From: Struthio camelus
Taxonomy: Eukaryota > Chordata > Aves > Struthioniformes > Struthionidae
Length of the DNA stretch: 64,000 nt
Reading direction: 5' to 3'
NCBI RefSeq assembly: GCF_040807025.1
Contig: NC_090944.1
Span: forward strand, 111,166,238 to 111,230,237
The notes below the pieces were generated by a model. That model made no database searches and was not told where the DNA came from. It saw only the letters and a list, made by a program, of their open reading frames with translations. Shown here piece after piece: positions 13,801 through 25,105 of this stretch (its first letter is position 1; each line of letters starts with the position of its first letter). The translations under genes were made by a program, and so were the position numbers.

Positions 13801-16800
13801 AAGCAACACCATCTCCTTTCCATACCTCTGTTTCAATATTTCTTTTTGATTTTTTTTTCCTGATATGCTTGCTCACGACATCCCCTCAATGCCAACAACG
13901 CCTTTGTGCAGTGAGCGTGAGTTTTGCAGCTTCAGTGGGAAAGATGCAGATCCAGACCATGTGTTGCAGCAGCCAGAATTCTCCTCTTTGATCTTCCACT
14001 CCTGCTCCTCTATCCGGCATGAAACTCTGTTTTCTCTAAGGGTGAAATTTTCCCCCATGCAGAGGGGCCCACACAAAGCTTGCTCTGCTGCTTAACCCCA
14101 CAGTTATGCTGTGCCTTGGAGGCCAGTGCACGGGTGGAGGGAGGGAACCGTGGGGGATGTCGGAGAACCAGCCATGCAGAGGAGCCCCGACACTGCGGTG
14201 CTTGGTGGTGTCTGCTCTGGCTCCAGTTAGGTCAGCACGGAGGGGGCTTTGAGAGGAGGTTAGAGGAGGGTATCCTGAATCCACACTCATGCAGCTATGT
14301 TGGAAAAGGATTCCCACATAAGGGGTGCAGATGGGCCACAACCCCTGTTTCAGGCTGCCGGCTGGAAATAAACTTGGTAGCAGCTGTGGAGGGGGACCAC
14401 CAGAGCCTCCTGCACTTTAATGGATTCTGTGTTTCTGCATATGGGTGTTGTCCCTCCTCTCACTAACCCGTGTAAATTCTTCTGTAAAGTCCTATAAACA
14501 AAGGAGGGGATAGCGTTTTGAACGAGGAACTCGTCTCTGGGGAAAACACTGGTCCGGAAAAATACGACGTGTACCTTTTTTTTCAGCAACGGTGTTTTGG
14601 ATGTGTTTTCAAGGATTAAAAACAGATTTTGCTGGTTTGAGCAAGCAGGCAAACTCCTGACCCTTTTTCACATAATAAACTCCCACAATACTGGTCCCTA
14701 ACCTGTCCTAAAATAGCCAAGGGGCATACAGAGCTTGTAAGCCAAGCCTACCTCATTTCCAGGTGTGAGCATTTGTCAGCACAGCACAACACAGCACGGC
14801 ACGTACACATCCATCTTCAAGACTGGGTGCTCTGGTCTAGATTCAATAAAGTAGTCAAATGTATGATTACATTTTCAGGAACTGGCCCCAGTGGGACCAA
14901 AATCAAACCTTTATATGAATGCATTTCTAGATCAGCCCCTGGGAGCTCAGTACATGTAGATTTGAGATTCCAGTACACATGAAAAAAGGAATTTGTGCCT
15001 GAGAGCAAGATTCTTTTAAAACTAAGCATGATCTTTACAGCTCCATACTGAGCTCAAAGTTAGGAGAATCTGTGTGGTTCCTTTCAGTTTAGAAGAGTTA
15101 AATTAAGTTGAAAAAAACTTCCTAATTCCAAACCTTCATCCAAATGCAAACTGGGTGCCATTTTCCTTAGTAAAAGAAATTTAATATGATGTAAATAAGA
15201 TGTCTTCTTTTCACAGGTTTCTGTGCTCAGTAATTTTTGACCTCAAAGTTAAACCAGGAACACAAAAACTGATATACCCGGTTCATGAATTATTTCTGAA
15301 AAATCATTTTTTAGATAAACTTGCTGCACTGTAGCCAAGAAAGCTCATAGTATGTGTGAGCAGCAAGATACGCGTATGTCTGCAGATATGAACAGGTAGA
15401 GGCAAAAATCAGTGGTTTGTTGCTGCACTGTCAGCCTCTCTGTCAGAAGCTCCTTTTTTCTTCTGAATGTATTCAATTACCTGAAAGAACCAGCACGTGG
15501 ATAGCTTTTACATGGTTTGTACGTGATTGCCAAGTAGATCTTTGTTCAGTTTTTTATTCAAGTGGGTACACAAATCCACAAGCATCATCCTTCTACCCTT
15601 CTAGATCAACGTAACAGCCTTAGCTTCTTATTTTTTCTAGATGAAAATGTAGCAAAGACGTTATTGCTAGGAATGTTGAGGGTATAGTAAAGACAATCCA
15701 CTTGTTGAGATTTTCTCAAAGAATAATCACAGCAAATGTGAAACATCAAATCACACATTCTCACTGATGTGCAGAACAATTGCAATGCTGCTGGAAAAAT
15801 CAGATCATTGTTCACATTAATACTTTGTTTGGTTGTTTGCTCTTCTGAGAATTTAAATAAGAAGCCAAAAATTAATTTAATTTTTATAGCTTCTCTCAGT
15901 GGACTATAAAATAGACTAAAACAAAACTGATGATCCGACTTTTTGTATAGTAGTTTGGAAAACTTGGACAAAAGAATAGGAGAGGATGAAACAAAAAACA
16001 ACTCCCCCTCCCAAACCAAACAAACATAAAAAAAAAAAGGCAAAAGATGTTAATACAGCACAGAGTCTAGGGCCAGGCAGCTGCCTCTGATCCATAAGGC
16101 TGTTGCTTTTCTTTTCTAGGTTAGGTTTAAAAGCCATTTGGGGTTTGCTATGTACATGGGCCAGTGTCTGTGAGAATGCCAGTGAAATATGAAAAGGTCC
16201 AAGGAGCAAGCTTTTGGAAGCCATAAGACTTAGCTTTTTCTGTTTGCTTTGGCTGTTGGAGTTGTGGTAGGTGTTCCCATTTTTAGCCTTCACACCTTTA
16301 TTATATTTGGGTTTCACATTAGAAATATTCCAGATGCTGTGGATGGAGACTTCCTCTTGGCCCAAGGAGGAAAAGGTTTCAGTCTTCTGTGGATTTCCCC
16401 TCAACCCATCAGGAGACTTCACCTACCGCTATAAGGGCTAAATTCTGTTGTACTGGTGTTGATGGTAATGCTGCAATAGCATGGAACTGGCATCCCATGA
16501 GCTCAAGTTTTCTAGGCCATCCTGAAGAAAAGGACAGAATCAGCTAATGCTGTCTAACTTGATGGCTGATAAAAGATGATCTTTTAATTCAGATCTAACA
16601 AAAATATCCTTCTCCTGGCCACTTTGAAATCAAAGGTAAACCTATTGCTCAGCTCAGCAGGACCATGATTTGGCCCTCAGCCTGCAGGTGCAACTCCCAT
16701 GGCTCTGCATGCATGCTTGCATGCTCCTCCTACACCAGGAAAACATTGCTACCAGTGACCCCACTGACCGTCCTCATCGCTCCAAGGCAAGAGTCTAACT

Positions 16801-17497
16801 GTAATTTAGTTCACTTCAGCATTGACTTTGGTCACCAGTTCACATGCACCAAAGAGCTTGGATTTTTTTTAAATGTTACTCACTAAAATTGCCTACAGAA
16901 AATACTTTGAAATAGTGACCACCCCAATGCCAGACCTCTTACATGAAAATATAGTTTCAAAGCAGAGGGAAAGGAGTCTGCTTTATGGTGGCTGGCTGCA
17001 TCTGGTAGCCTACTGTCTGGTTTTAACTGATCCAGTTTGTCACCACAGAGATGGGACTCGCTGACAAAGCCAGAATAGTATTACGATTCTTTATAGCTTT
17101 CTTCAGCCATATAAAGCAGCATAAGGCCTGACAACCCCAGCTGGTGATTTGTTCTGTAAAACGTCGCATAATAAGGGTGAACTTTGGAACTGCTAGAAAT
17201 GAAGGTTAGAATTTCAAAATGATTTAGAAATGTCTGTATCCATACTGTCCCTATTGTGGTTGACAGTGATTTTCTCAGTAGGGGTTGCCTCTAGAGTCCA
17301 CATTCCACTTTTAGAAATGCATCACCTATTTTAAACATTTTATCTTCAGATTCATTATATTCATGCTTTATAGAAGAAACGCATAAAAAAGAATTTGCCC
17401 CTCTTTTCCAATCCTGTACCCCTAACCAGCATGACAGCCCTGTGTTTACTTCCCTCTGATGTAAGGTAGCAACATATGTTAATTAAATGCCACTATC
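10841..17497. other. Non-coding stretch with a GC-richer patch near 14.0-14.5 kb
   Basis: Most of this interval is AT-rich. Around 14040-14460 the sequence becomes GC-richer and carries some CpG, and overlapping frames stay open on both strands (128 codons on plus at 14080-14466, 101 on minus at 14036-14341). I recognise no domain in either, and the patch is too CpG-poor to call an island. A minus-strand frame at 15916-16422 is partly created by a homopolymer run. No gene is supported. Confidence 0.45.
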
Positions 17498-17815
17498 TCA
17501 TTTCTTTCCCACATTTTCCTGTTTCCTGTCTTTAGATCTCCTTCCATCTCCTGTTTTTATTTGCTTTTATCCCCTTTTATTTTCTCTTTTAATTCCGTCT
17601 TTTATTATTTTTTCATCTCTTTCTCTTTGTTACCTTTTTGACCCTACTTCCTATCCGTCTTTTTACGGCTACCTCATTTTACCTGCCTATCAGCTGTTTC
17701 ACCAGGCTCTCTCCTTTCATTTTCCCTTTCTTGCACTCATTTTTTTTCTCTGACTTTTTAAATGGTCTTATTTCTTTTCCACTTTCCTCCTTTCCCTTTC
17801 TCTTTCCACTAGCTG
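17498..17815 (+). repeat. Long pyrimidine-rich, strand-asymmetric tract
   Basis: For about 320 bases the plus strand is dominated by C and T, in irregular runs such as TCTTTCTCTTTG and CCTTTCCCTTTC with few purines. It is too irregular for a simple microsatellite. It ends in an acceptor-like CTTTCCACTAG, but I find no paired exon downstream. Such mirror-like tracts can form triplexes or act as polypyrimidine tracts, but neither is shown here. Confidence 0.75.
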
Positions 17816-18043
17816 GGGTTCCAGAAAATAGTATTTCACTCTTGACTACTTCCCTTTTTTTCCCTTTTTGTGGTAGACTAGGCTGAAGGTCTGTTCTTCT
17901 TCTGGAAAAAAACCTAGTCCAAAGTTAGAGGACACGACACATAGATGAAAAATACGACGTCACCTCACTATTCCCATAGGTATTGTCTAACACAGGTCTC
18001 TGAAAAAGTGATCTTCTAAAATAATAACAATCTTTCTTGCATT
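17816..18043. other. Non-coding DNA
   Basis: Nothing beyond residual T-rich sequence is seen. Confidence 0.5.
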
Positions 18044-18090
18044 TCTTTTCATCTTTTATTTTTGAGCCATCTTTTCATCTTTTATTTTTT
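18044..18090 (+). repeat. 26-bp-period tandem repeat (T-rich)
   Basis: The motif TCTTTTCATCTTTTATTTTT occurs at 18044 and again at 18070, spaced by GAGCCA. The period is 26 bases and the second copy is incomplete. Confidence 0.85.
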
Positions 18091-20159
18091 ATTTCTTACC
18101 TTGACTCAAAAAGGCTCCTAAAACCACCATATAATGCATAAAAAAATAAAAATAGTGTTTTCTCTGGGATGTTTCCTGACATTTCAATTATAATTGAAGA
18201 GTGAATTTGGAACCACTATTAGTGGAGGATAGTTATTCGGTCTGGAAGTTTGTTTAGGACAGTGATAACTCCTAGGTACACTTTGTAGGAATTATCAACT
18301 AACTGAGCTATGATTCACAACTACCTTCCTTTCTAAATATAACAGTAAACTGGTTTTGAGGCTGCTACAAACTCAAGAATATGAGAGAAGGCATAAAAAT
18401 ACTAATAGGTCTTCGATATGCTTTTATTCTCCCTCTTTGGCAATGCCAAGACATTTTGGCTCTGTATCATTCAATTTCTTCAATAACACTTCACAGATAC
18501 TTGCATTTTGAACAGTGATGGGTAATCATTAAATGTTTTAATTTAGGGCAGCAATAACACTTTGCAAAACTGACTGGCCATGTCCCTACAGTCTGCTTTC
18601 TTGACAGAGTGCTGGTTCACCTCACTGAGCAGATCATGCAATAAGCTATCATTCCTGCAGGACCTTGCCCCTCTGGGGCACTTCTGGGCCAGTCACCTTG
18701 TAGTACCCATCCTTTCTCTCCTGGGCACAGGATACCTCCTTGCAGCATCTCATCTTCTGGGTTTCACCAGGCTAAGAAGCTAAAAGTAATCATGGAAACT
18801 CAATAGCTTTAAAATGCTTCTCAACCTAGAGCAACACTAAGGGCAGTTTTGTCTGGTTTAGTAGAGCTGGCATGTAAAATCACAGCCATTTGGAAACCAG
18901 CTATGAAATCCCAGACAGTAAATTCTGCTCTTTATTACACCGCCTTCCTTACGGAGTGCTGGGTTGCCTGTGCTTGGCAGGTAAGCACCTCCTCCTCCCT
19001 CCCGGACTTGCTGCAAACCCAAGCCCCCTAGGAATGTGCACATGCGGGGAAAAGGACTAAAATGCTGTGCTGGGTCCCTGTTCCTCACCTGCAGCAGGTC
19101 TCCTGCCATCACACTTGGAGACAGCTGATACTGCTTCAGCAACAGCACTTCCAACCAAAGCACGGTGTTTCAGCGCTGCTGAGAGGATCTGTCTGGAGAC
19201 AACAATTTTTTAAACTTGTGTGTTCACTCTTAGGGGAGTTACAATTAGTCTCAGGTACAAGCAATAACGAAACATCTTCAGCATTTATTCAGCTCACACT
19301 GAACTCATGTTTTTGACATTAGCTTGACTGAGACCAGAAGTTAATGTTATCTTACAAAATATTTAATAAATCAATTCTCTCCTTCTTCCCCTCCTCCTGC
19401 AAAATGCATCTCATTGCAGTACTTGACAGAGTGAAATTATAAATGCAGTTAAAATACAAATTTATAAACACACATAAACTTGTGGGCACTATCCTACAAA
19501 AAAAAAAAAAAAAGATTTTGGGATATACAAAATTTTCATTGAAATGAGTTCTAAAGTACAGGACAGGATAAAATGACTATCATCTCCTCCATATGCTGTT
19601 TAGACAGGTTAGGAACGTCATATCATGTGAAGTTTTCCATAGGTACTCAGAGCACGAGATTTGGAAGCAGATATGCTTTTCTAATTGATAGACATTTGTC
19701 TTTTAAGTTTTGCACTCTCTGATGTTACCAACCAATACATGAAATAAATAGAAATATTTCCAATTAATTTTCTCTTAATCTATTCATCTCCTAGAAATAA
19801 GTACAGATCAAATATACGGTGTTGATCCACAGCAACATAGTAAGACATTGCCAGAAATAACAGTCTGTCTTTCAAGGTACATATTTCTGTAGTGATTTTT
19901 CTGCATCCAAAAATAAAAGTAGAAGAATGGAAGGAAGACAAAGAGGGGGAATTAGTACATTTGACTTGAATATAAACAACCCACAAAATATGTTATTAAT
20001 CAGGCAGATTCCCATCATCCTGCTTATCATCTTGGGCCAGACTGCATGTGGTTTCTCCCCAGATGCGCAGGCTGGAGCGGAAGCTGCTCTAGGACTACTC
20101 ACAACAGTAATTCTTTGAGGACATACAAACGGGACCTGAGAACCACCCTGGCAAAGGCT
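18091..20159. other. Non-coding stretch without supported genes
   Basis: Short open frames around 18580-19316 lie in a slightly GC-richer patch but have no recognisable domain. A donor-like CAG followed by GTAAGC is present at 18978-18986 without a clear exon. A run of 17 A residues lies at 19498-19514. I see no other feature. Confidence 0.5.
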
Positions 20160-20488
20160 GTGACTCACCGCACGCTGCATTTCACACAGCACATAATTAA
20201 ATTGTGGTACTCGTTGACATCGAACGCTGTAGAGACCGAAGTGGATTCAGAGAAGGACTAGAGAATTTGGAGACGATAGATCCATTATTGGTTATTAAAT
20301 ATAATGGTCAAGATTAATCTGTTTCAGGAACTGCCTCAACTGCTGACAGAATATGGAAGGAAACTCCAGGGAGGGAACATTGGGTATGTGCTCTGGTCTT
20401 AAATTCTTCCCTAAGTACCATCCAACATCAGCAATAGGATACAGGGCTAGATGAGCTGTTGGTCAAACATAGCACTGTCTCTATGTAG
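20160..20488 (+). mobile_element. Ancient CR1-type LINE 3'-end fossil
   Basis: The plus strand follows, with many substitutions, the 3' part of old sauropsid CR1 elements as I remember them. First comes a TTTCACACAGCACATAATTA segment, then a block near GGTTATTAAATATAATGGTCA, then GGATACAGGGCTAGATGAGC. It ends with TGTTGGTCAAACATAGCACTG, comparable to the family's 'ggtctgacccagtatggc' end. No intact reading frame remains. It is much more decayed than the copy near 55.0 kb, so it is an old insertion. Boundaries are approximate; a repeat library search would settle the subfamily. Confidence 0.7.
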
Positions 20489-21797
20489 AAGAAGCTAATT
20501 AGCTTTGTGTTTGTTTATAGTCTTCCTCTGCTTGCTGTCAGTTTAGACTGCTCTCTCTTCTAGCTCTGGATGTGGGAAAGGTTTTGCTATTGGTAAGGGG
20601 TTATCAGTGCTCTATCAGTTAGCTATCAAAGGTTATCATTCACAGGCCAGAAGCCTTGACAGAGGCAAGAGCTTTACCAGCTTACCCCCGCAGAGTATCT
20701 GAGATAACAGTGATATATGCAGGGTTGGACCCAACTGTTCTTTCGAGATGGAGAGGTCAGTGACTTTATTTCCAACATTTCTCCATGTTTTTCCTCCTGA
20801 ATTCAAAGAAATAAAGTTATAGGATAGCACTATTTTTTAATTTCCACCACGGAAAGGACTGAAAGTTTTTGCAGAGGCTCTTAAAAGTTTATGTTGTTCC
20901 CCATTATAACTGCTAATACTACATGATTGGCTTGTTAATATAGCTAACTCACCAGCAGCATTCACATTAATTTTCACCTTTTACTGTGTAAAAGGTAGTG
21001 CTATTTATTAGCCAGACAGGCCATTTTTAGCAATGTTATAGGAATAGAGTGTGCATTACACAACAGAACCAGGTTACACCTGCAGCTGACCGTTTCTATA
21101 TTTATGGCTGTCTGACATCTCTAATGAATGGCAAATGGAAAATATTTGTTTTTTCTTTGGCTTAGTATTTTTTTTTTCTTATTTTAAAAATAAAAAAGTG
21201 AAGTGAATACCTGGCATTAATTATGGGTTTTAAATATCTGCAGGTCTCTTGCCAAGGTGCCCTGGAGAAATAAAACGGATTTTTTAGGGCAGTGCAGAGG
21301 AAAGAAATCGTTAGCCAACCTCAGCTTTCACTGGAAAACTTGACTGGAAGTGACCAGATTACATTGCAGTTTAATTTGTAATCACATCCAGCGCTTTTGA
21401 CTTCATGTCTCAAGCACCACAGCCTTTCATTGTATGGATGTAAGTTTAAGATGGGCAATTTACCATGAGTTTTGAACAGAAGATGGTCAAGTGTTTTGCA
21501 AACTTTATAGCAATCTGGTGAACTTCAAAGTGAAATGAAGTTAGGAACTGTCTTCCCGCTGTAATATTTCATCTCACAGTGGTCATCTAATTAGTATTGA
21601 CATGCAGAACCTATTTTTTCTCTTCTCTCCTTCTCACCAATCGTGTAACAGTTTCAGTCATCATATAAAGCAATCCATTGAAGAACAACTGAAATTCAGG
21701 CTGAAAATGTTCCAAGTGGTCTGTAGTGAAAAATTCTTATCACTTAGAAATTTGAGACTGACTGTTTAATTGTAGATGTATTTATGTAGCTAATCAC
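20489..21797. other. Non-coding DNA
   Basis: AT-rich sequence without recognisable repeat or exon-like block. One 64-codon minus frame at 20636-20830 has no supporting splice context. Confidence 0.5.
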
Positions 21798-21825
21798 TGA
21801 CGGGCCTGGTCGAAAAGGCCCGTCA
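21798..21825. repeat. GC-rich perfect inverted repeat (10-bp arms)
   Basis: TGACGGGCCT (21798-21807) is perfectly complementary to AGGCCCGTCA (21816-21825) across an eight-base loop GGTCGAAA. The arms are GC-rich and contain CpG, while the surroundings are AT-rich. It is immediately followed by a second small inverted repeat (21828-21842). I do not recognise an element family. It could be the end or relic of a small palindromic transposon, or a chance structure. Confidence 0.9.
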
Positions 21826-21827
21826 TA

Positions 21828-21842
21828 TATCATTATATGATA
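21828..21842. repeat. Short AT inverted repeat TATCAT-TAT-ATGATA
   Basis: TATCAT and ATGATA are perfect complements separated by three bases, directly downstream of the GC-rich hairpin. On its own it is unremarkable in AT-rich DNA. Confidence 0.7.
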
Positions 21843-24030
21843 AAGAATAGCATTTCAACAAAACCAGGTTAACTTGCTTACTACAGGGAATACAAGCAGA
21901 CATTTTGTAGCACATGACAATCAAAACCAAAACACAGCCATTTGTGACAAAGCTGGAGAAACTGACAGCAGTCCAAGAACAATGCATCTATTACACAGGC
22001 CATAGTCTGCTTTTGACTTGAGATTGGATATTCTTTGCCTTGATGAATCCTTGGTCAGGTATGAACAGAATGATGTCTAGGTTTTAAGGCAAAATCATGC
22101 TGTCTAAATTTGCTTAATAATTTTTCTTACACTCAGTCAAGGGCTTTGTATCACAATTTGGCCTGTAGGCTCCCTTCTGCTCCATGCAAGGGAAATCTCA
22201 CTGTGGAAAAGGCCATAGTGAACGTGGCTTTCACAAGAAGTGTATGGGTCTTAATATGCAAAGGCTTCTTTAAGAGAACTATATTCTCTCTACGGCTCTA
22301 GCTCTGGTCAGCCACAGATCCATATATTTCAGGGAGGCCAGAAGGAAGTTTCTCCATAGTACTGGAGAGAACCCAAAACACTTGAAGTGAATGGAATTTC
22401 ACATCAATTCTCCAATATCAACTTTCAAAATGAATCTCCCAGACCTCTGTGTTTAGTTTCACTGTTTGAAATTACCAAAATATATTCTTCCCAGAGGCAA
22501 AACCTGGGGGATTTCCTATTCCCACATTCTTATGCTATTTAGCAAAGAGCTTTGTAACTTACTGACAAGGCATATTTCACCCTCTGTATAGTGCCGGTAC
22601 TGCAGAGATTGTACGTTAATATAGCCATCACAATCTTTCAAGCACACAGTGATTTGGAAATACTTGAAGTGAAAGAGAAAAGAACACGATCCAACTACAA
22701 GCCCAGATTAACTACTCCTCAAAGTTAGCAAATAATTTGTTTGTTCTTGTAATCTTTGTTTTAACGAAAGACAGATTAAGTGACAATGCCTTGGCTGATT
22801 TTAATTTGAACTGTTTATAATCTGCATTTTTAATGACTGTTTTAGTGTGTACCTTCATCTGAAAGATTTTATTATCATTCTAATAGATGGTAAAAGTATC
22901 GTTTTTCATCAACTTCCTTTTCAAAACATCAAATAAATGTTTCCCTTTGGTGTGTCTACAGCATGGTATGGCGGTTTGATAGACAAAGTATTAGCAAGGC
23001 TAATCATAATTTAATGAATGGAAACTCTGCCTTCAGCTCATCCTGATGGGCTGGTGGTAGGGCTGGTTCTTTTGTTACTTCTTTCTGTTGTTGTTGTTGA
23101 GGACATTCTTGTGGGTGCAATTAAATTGGTGCCAAATTACCTGGAATAATTTGTGGTTATTAAACAAACCAGCGTCTGATGTGGAAAGTGCATTGTTCTC
23201 TTGCATTCCATAGGCTTGCATTTTTTTCCAGAGAAATTGTAGTAACTGATCTCTGACAATAATGCTTTCTGTATATTCTCTTAGGTGGTGGAAGAAAAGA
23301 CTAAGTAAGCTGTGTCACAAAACTGCACATATGATCTACAGCTGGCCTGTCACATTCTATCCAAACAAAAATGATCTCATGACTTACAAAAGCTCTTTAA
23401 GGAGACATCACTTGCAAGTTTAACTATAAAGGTTGATGAAAAAGACAAGGTGCAAACTATCATCCTATTTTCCTGACACTGAGGAATGCAAAAATGCTGT
23501 GTTTGCTCAGTGTGATTCTCCTTCGGGTATTTATTTATATTTACCTTATTTCTACTATTGCAATTCTAGAATTGCTTATAATTACTTTTTTCATTTTTAC
23601 TGGAACATGCAACCCTTGGAACTTCACTGTTATTGCATTCAGGTGTTTGACTGACTGTTTTTTGTAACATAATAATGACTTTAAGAAGAGCTCATTCGTC
23701 CAAAAATATGTTTTTTCTAAATGTGTAGTTGAGCTCATAAATTATACTACCTTGTCTCACAAAACCTGCCTTTCTTGGTCTTTCAGTGCAGAAGGGTTCT
23801 GTATTTATACTTATAAGTATTCTTCATTTGTTCTATCTGATAGTTGCTCATGGTTCCTATTGTTTAGTCTTTTGAGGTTATTTAGTTATTAGATTTCTTA
23901 TTCCCAAAGGTCTCACCACTTCAGATGTATGCACTGGAGGAATTCTACATTCACCAGTTTGTATTAGTCAGGGTAAACTGAGGCATGTCTACACTGGCCA
24001 GCCGTCCTAGATAGCAGGACTCCTATCTTT
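21843..24030. other. Non-coding DNA
   Basis: No supported exon, RNA gene or repeat was seen in these 2.2 kb. A short (GTT)n run lies near 23087-23099. Confidence 0.5.
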
Positions 24031-24127
24031 CTCATTTGTATTGGTGTGAGCCATGAGTAACTTGACCAATATCAATGGCACTAAAACAATATAAAATTGA
24101 TGTAAATGAGAGAAGAACCTGGACCCC
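24031..24127. mobile_element. Decayed palindromic sauropsid repeat (MITE-like)
   Basis: CTCATTTGTATTGGT (24031-24045) is an imperfect inverted partner of ATTGATGTAAATGAG (24096-24110). The right side continues AGAAGAACCTGGACCCC, close to the 'gtgtaaatgagagcagaatctggccc' end I remember from a palindromic family common in bird, turtle and crocodile DNA. A second partial stretch (ATAACTCCG, then TTACACTGGTGCAAAAG) lies at about 24153-24210. There is no coding capacity. Family assignment is from memory. Confidence 0.5.
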
Positions 24128-25017
24128 AAAGGCTGTGCCATCTGTATTTCTGGGATAACTCCGTTTGCATCAGCTGTTTGAATCAGGCTTACACTGGTGC
24201 AAAAGAGAATTAAAAAATTGCCCCACTGTAACTCACTTGACTGCTTGACATAATTGACTGGAAAAAATACAGTTAGTCTCTCAGATTTTGTGACATTTCC
24301 CATCGGAAGCATCCATTTTAACAGTCAATACTTTTCCTAGACACTTGTCAATCTATTTGGCCAAGCAACATTTACACAGTCAGCAAATTAAGATGTAAAA
24401 GCAGCTAATCAGGACCTCTCCAGGTACCTTCTTTCCACAAACAATGTACAATGCTTAATTTCCTACCAGGAAATTATAGCGTCTACTGAGATTTCAAAAT
24501 CTGATTAGTTTCAGAGGCTTGGGTTTTTTAAAAACCTGTAATTCAAAATAGAGATATAAACATTACAACCACCGTATGCCTGAAATCTGGAGAAACCTGG
24601 TTACTGCAGCCCCTCTGGGAAAAGAATAGGACCCTTTAGATTTTTACTGATAAGGTATGAATAACATTCTCATAAAGCTCAAAGATTGCCCAGATATACA
24701 CATTTAAAATAATTATGGTAATTAAATAGAGTTGCAAGCAGCTATAGCTCCAGGCAACACCAGTTAAACGTAAAGAGAAAACATCTTCTGCATATGTTTG
24801 TGATTTATGTAATTACATGCTTCTACAAGCTACACACCATTCACTGGCAAACAGCCATCTCTTCTTTCATTACAATTTAGCCACAGTAAGTAGCATACTT
24901 TGTCTGTTTGAAAAGCTCCACTTAATAATGCCACTGAGGACATATACAACAACACCATGGGGTGAATGTGAAAAAATTAAATGTCACTTGGTCATATATG
25001 TTAAAAATAGCCTTTGT
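24128..25017. other. Non-coding DNA between two old repeats
   Basis: Apart from a possible partial repeat copy near 24153-24210, nothing is recognised. Confidence 0.45.
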
Positions 25018-25105
25018 GGGCCTGTTTCTGACGTAAATCAGGAATGACTCCATTTTAGACAACTAAATTATACCTTATGTCAGTGAGAACTGAATAAAAC
25101 ACAAG
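25018..25105 (+). mobile_element. Second decayed palindromic sauropsid repeat fragment
   Basis: GGGCCTGTTTCTGACGTAAA, then TCAGGAATGACTCCATT and later TGTCAGTGAGAACTGAAT, match the 'gggcctgattctgatgtaaatcaggagtaactccattg' type of half-palindrome. This looks like the same repeat superfamily as the copy about 1 kb upstream. Only one arm is evident. Confidence 0.5.

Noticed and set aside
14040..14460. Possible CpG island or first exon
   Set aside because: GC is raised, but CpG density looks too low and scattered for an island. Overlapping frames show no known protein.
15916..16422. 168-codon minus-strand open frame
   Set aside because: Partly built on an A-rich run (16027-16038) and adjacent low-complexity sequence. 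No domain or splice support.
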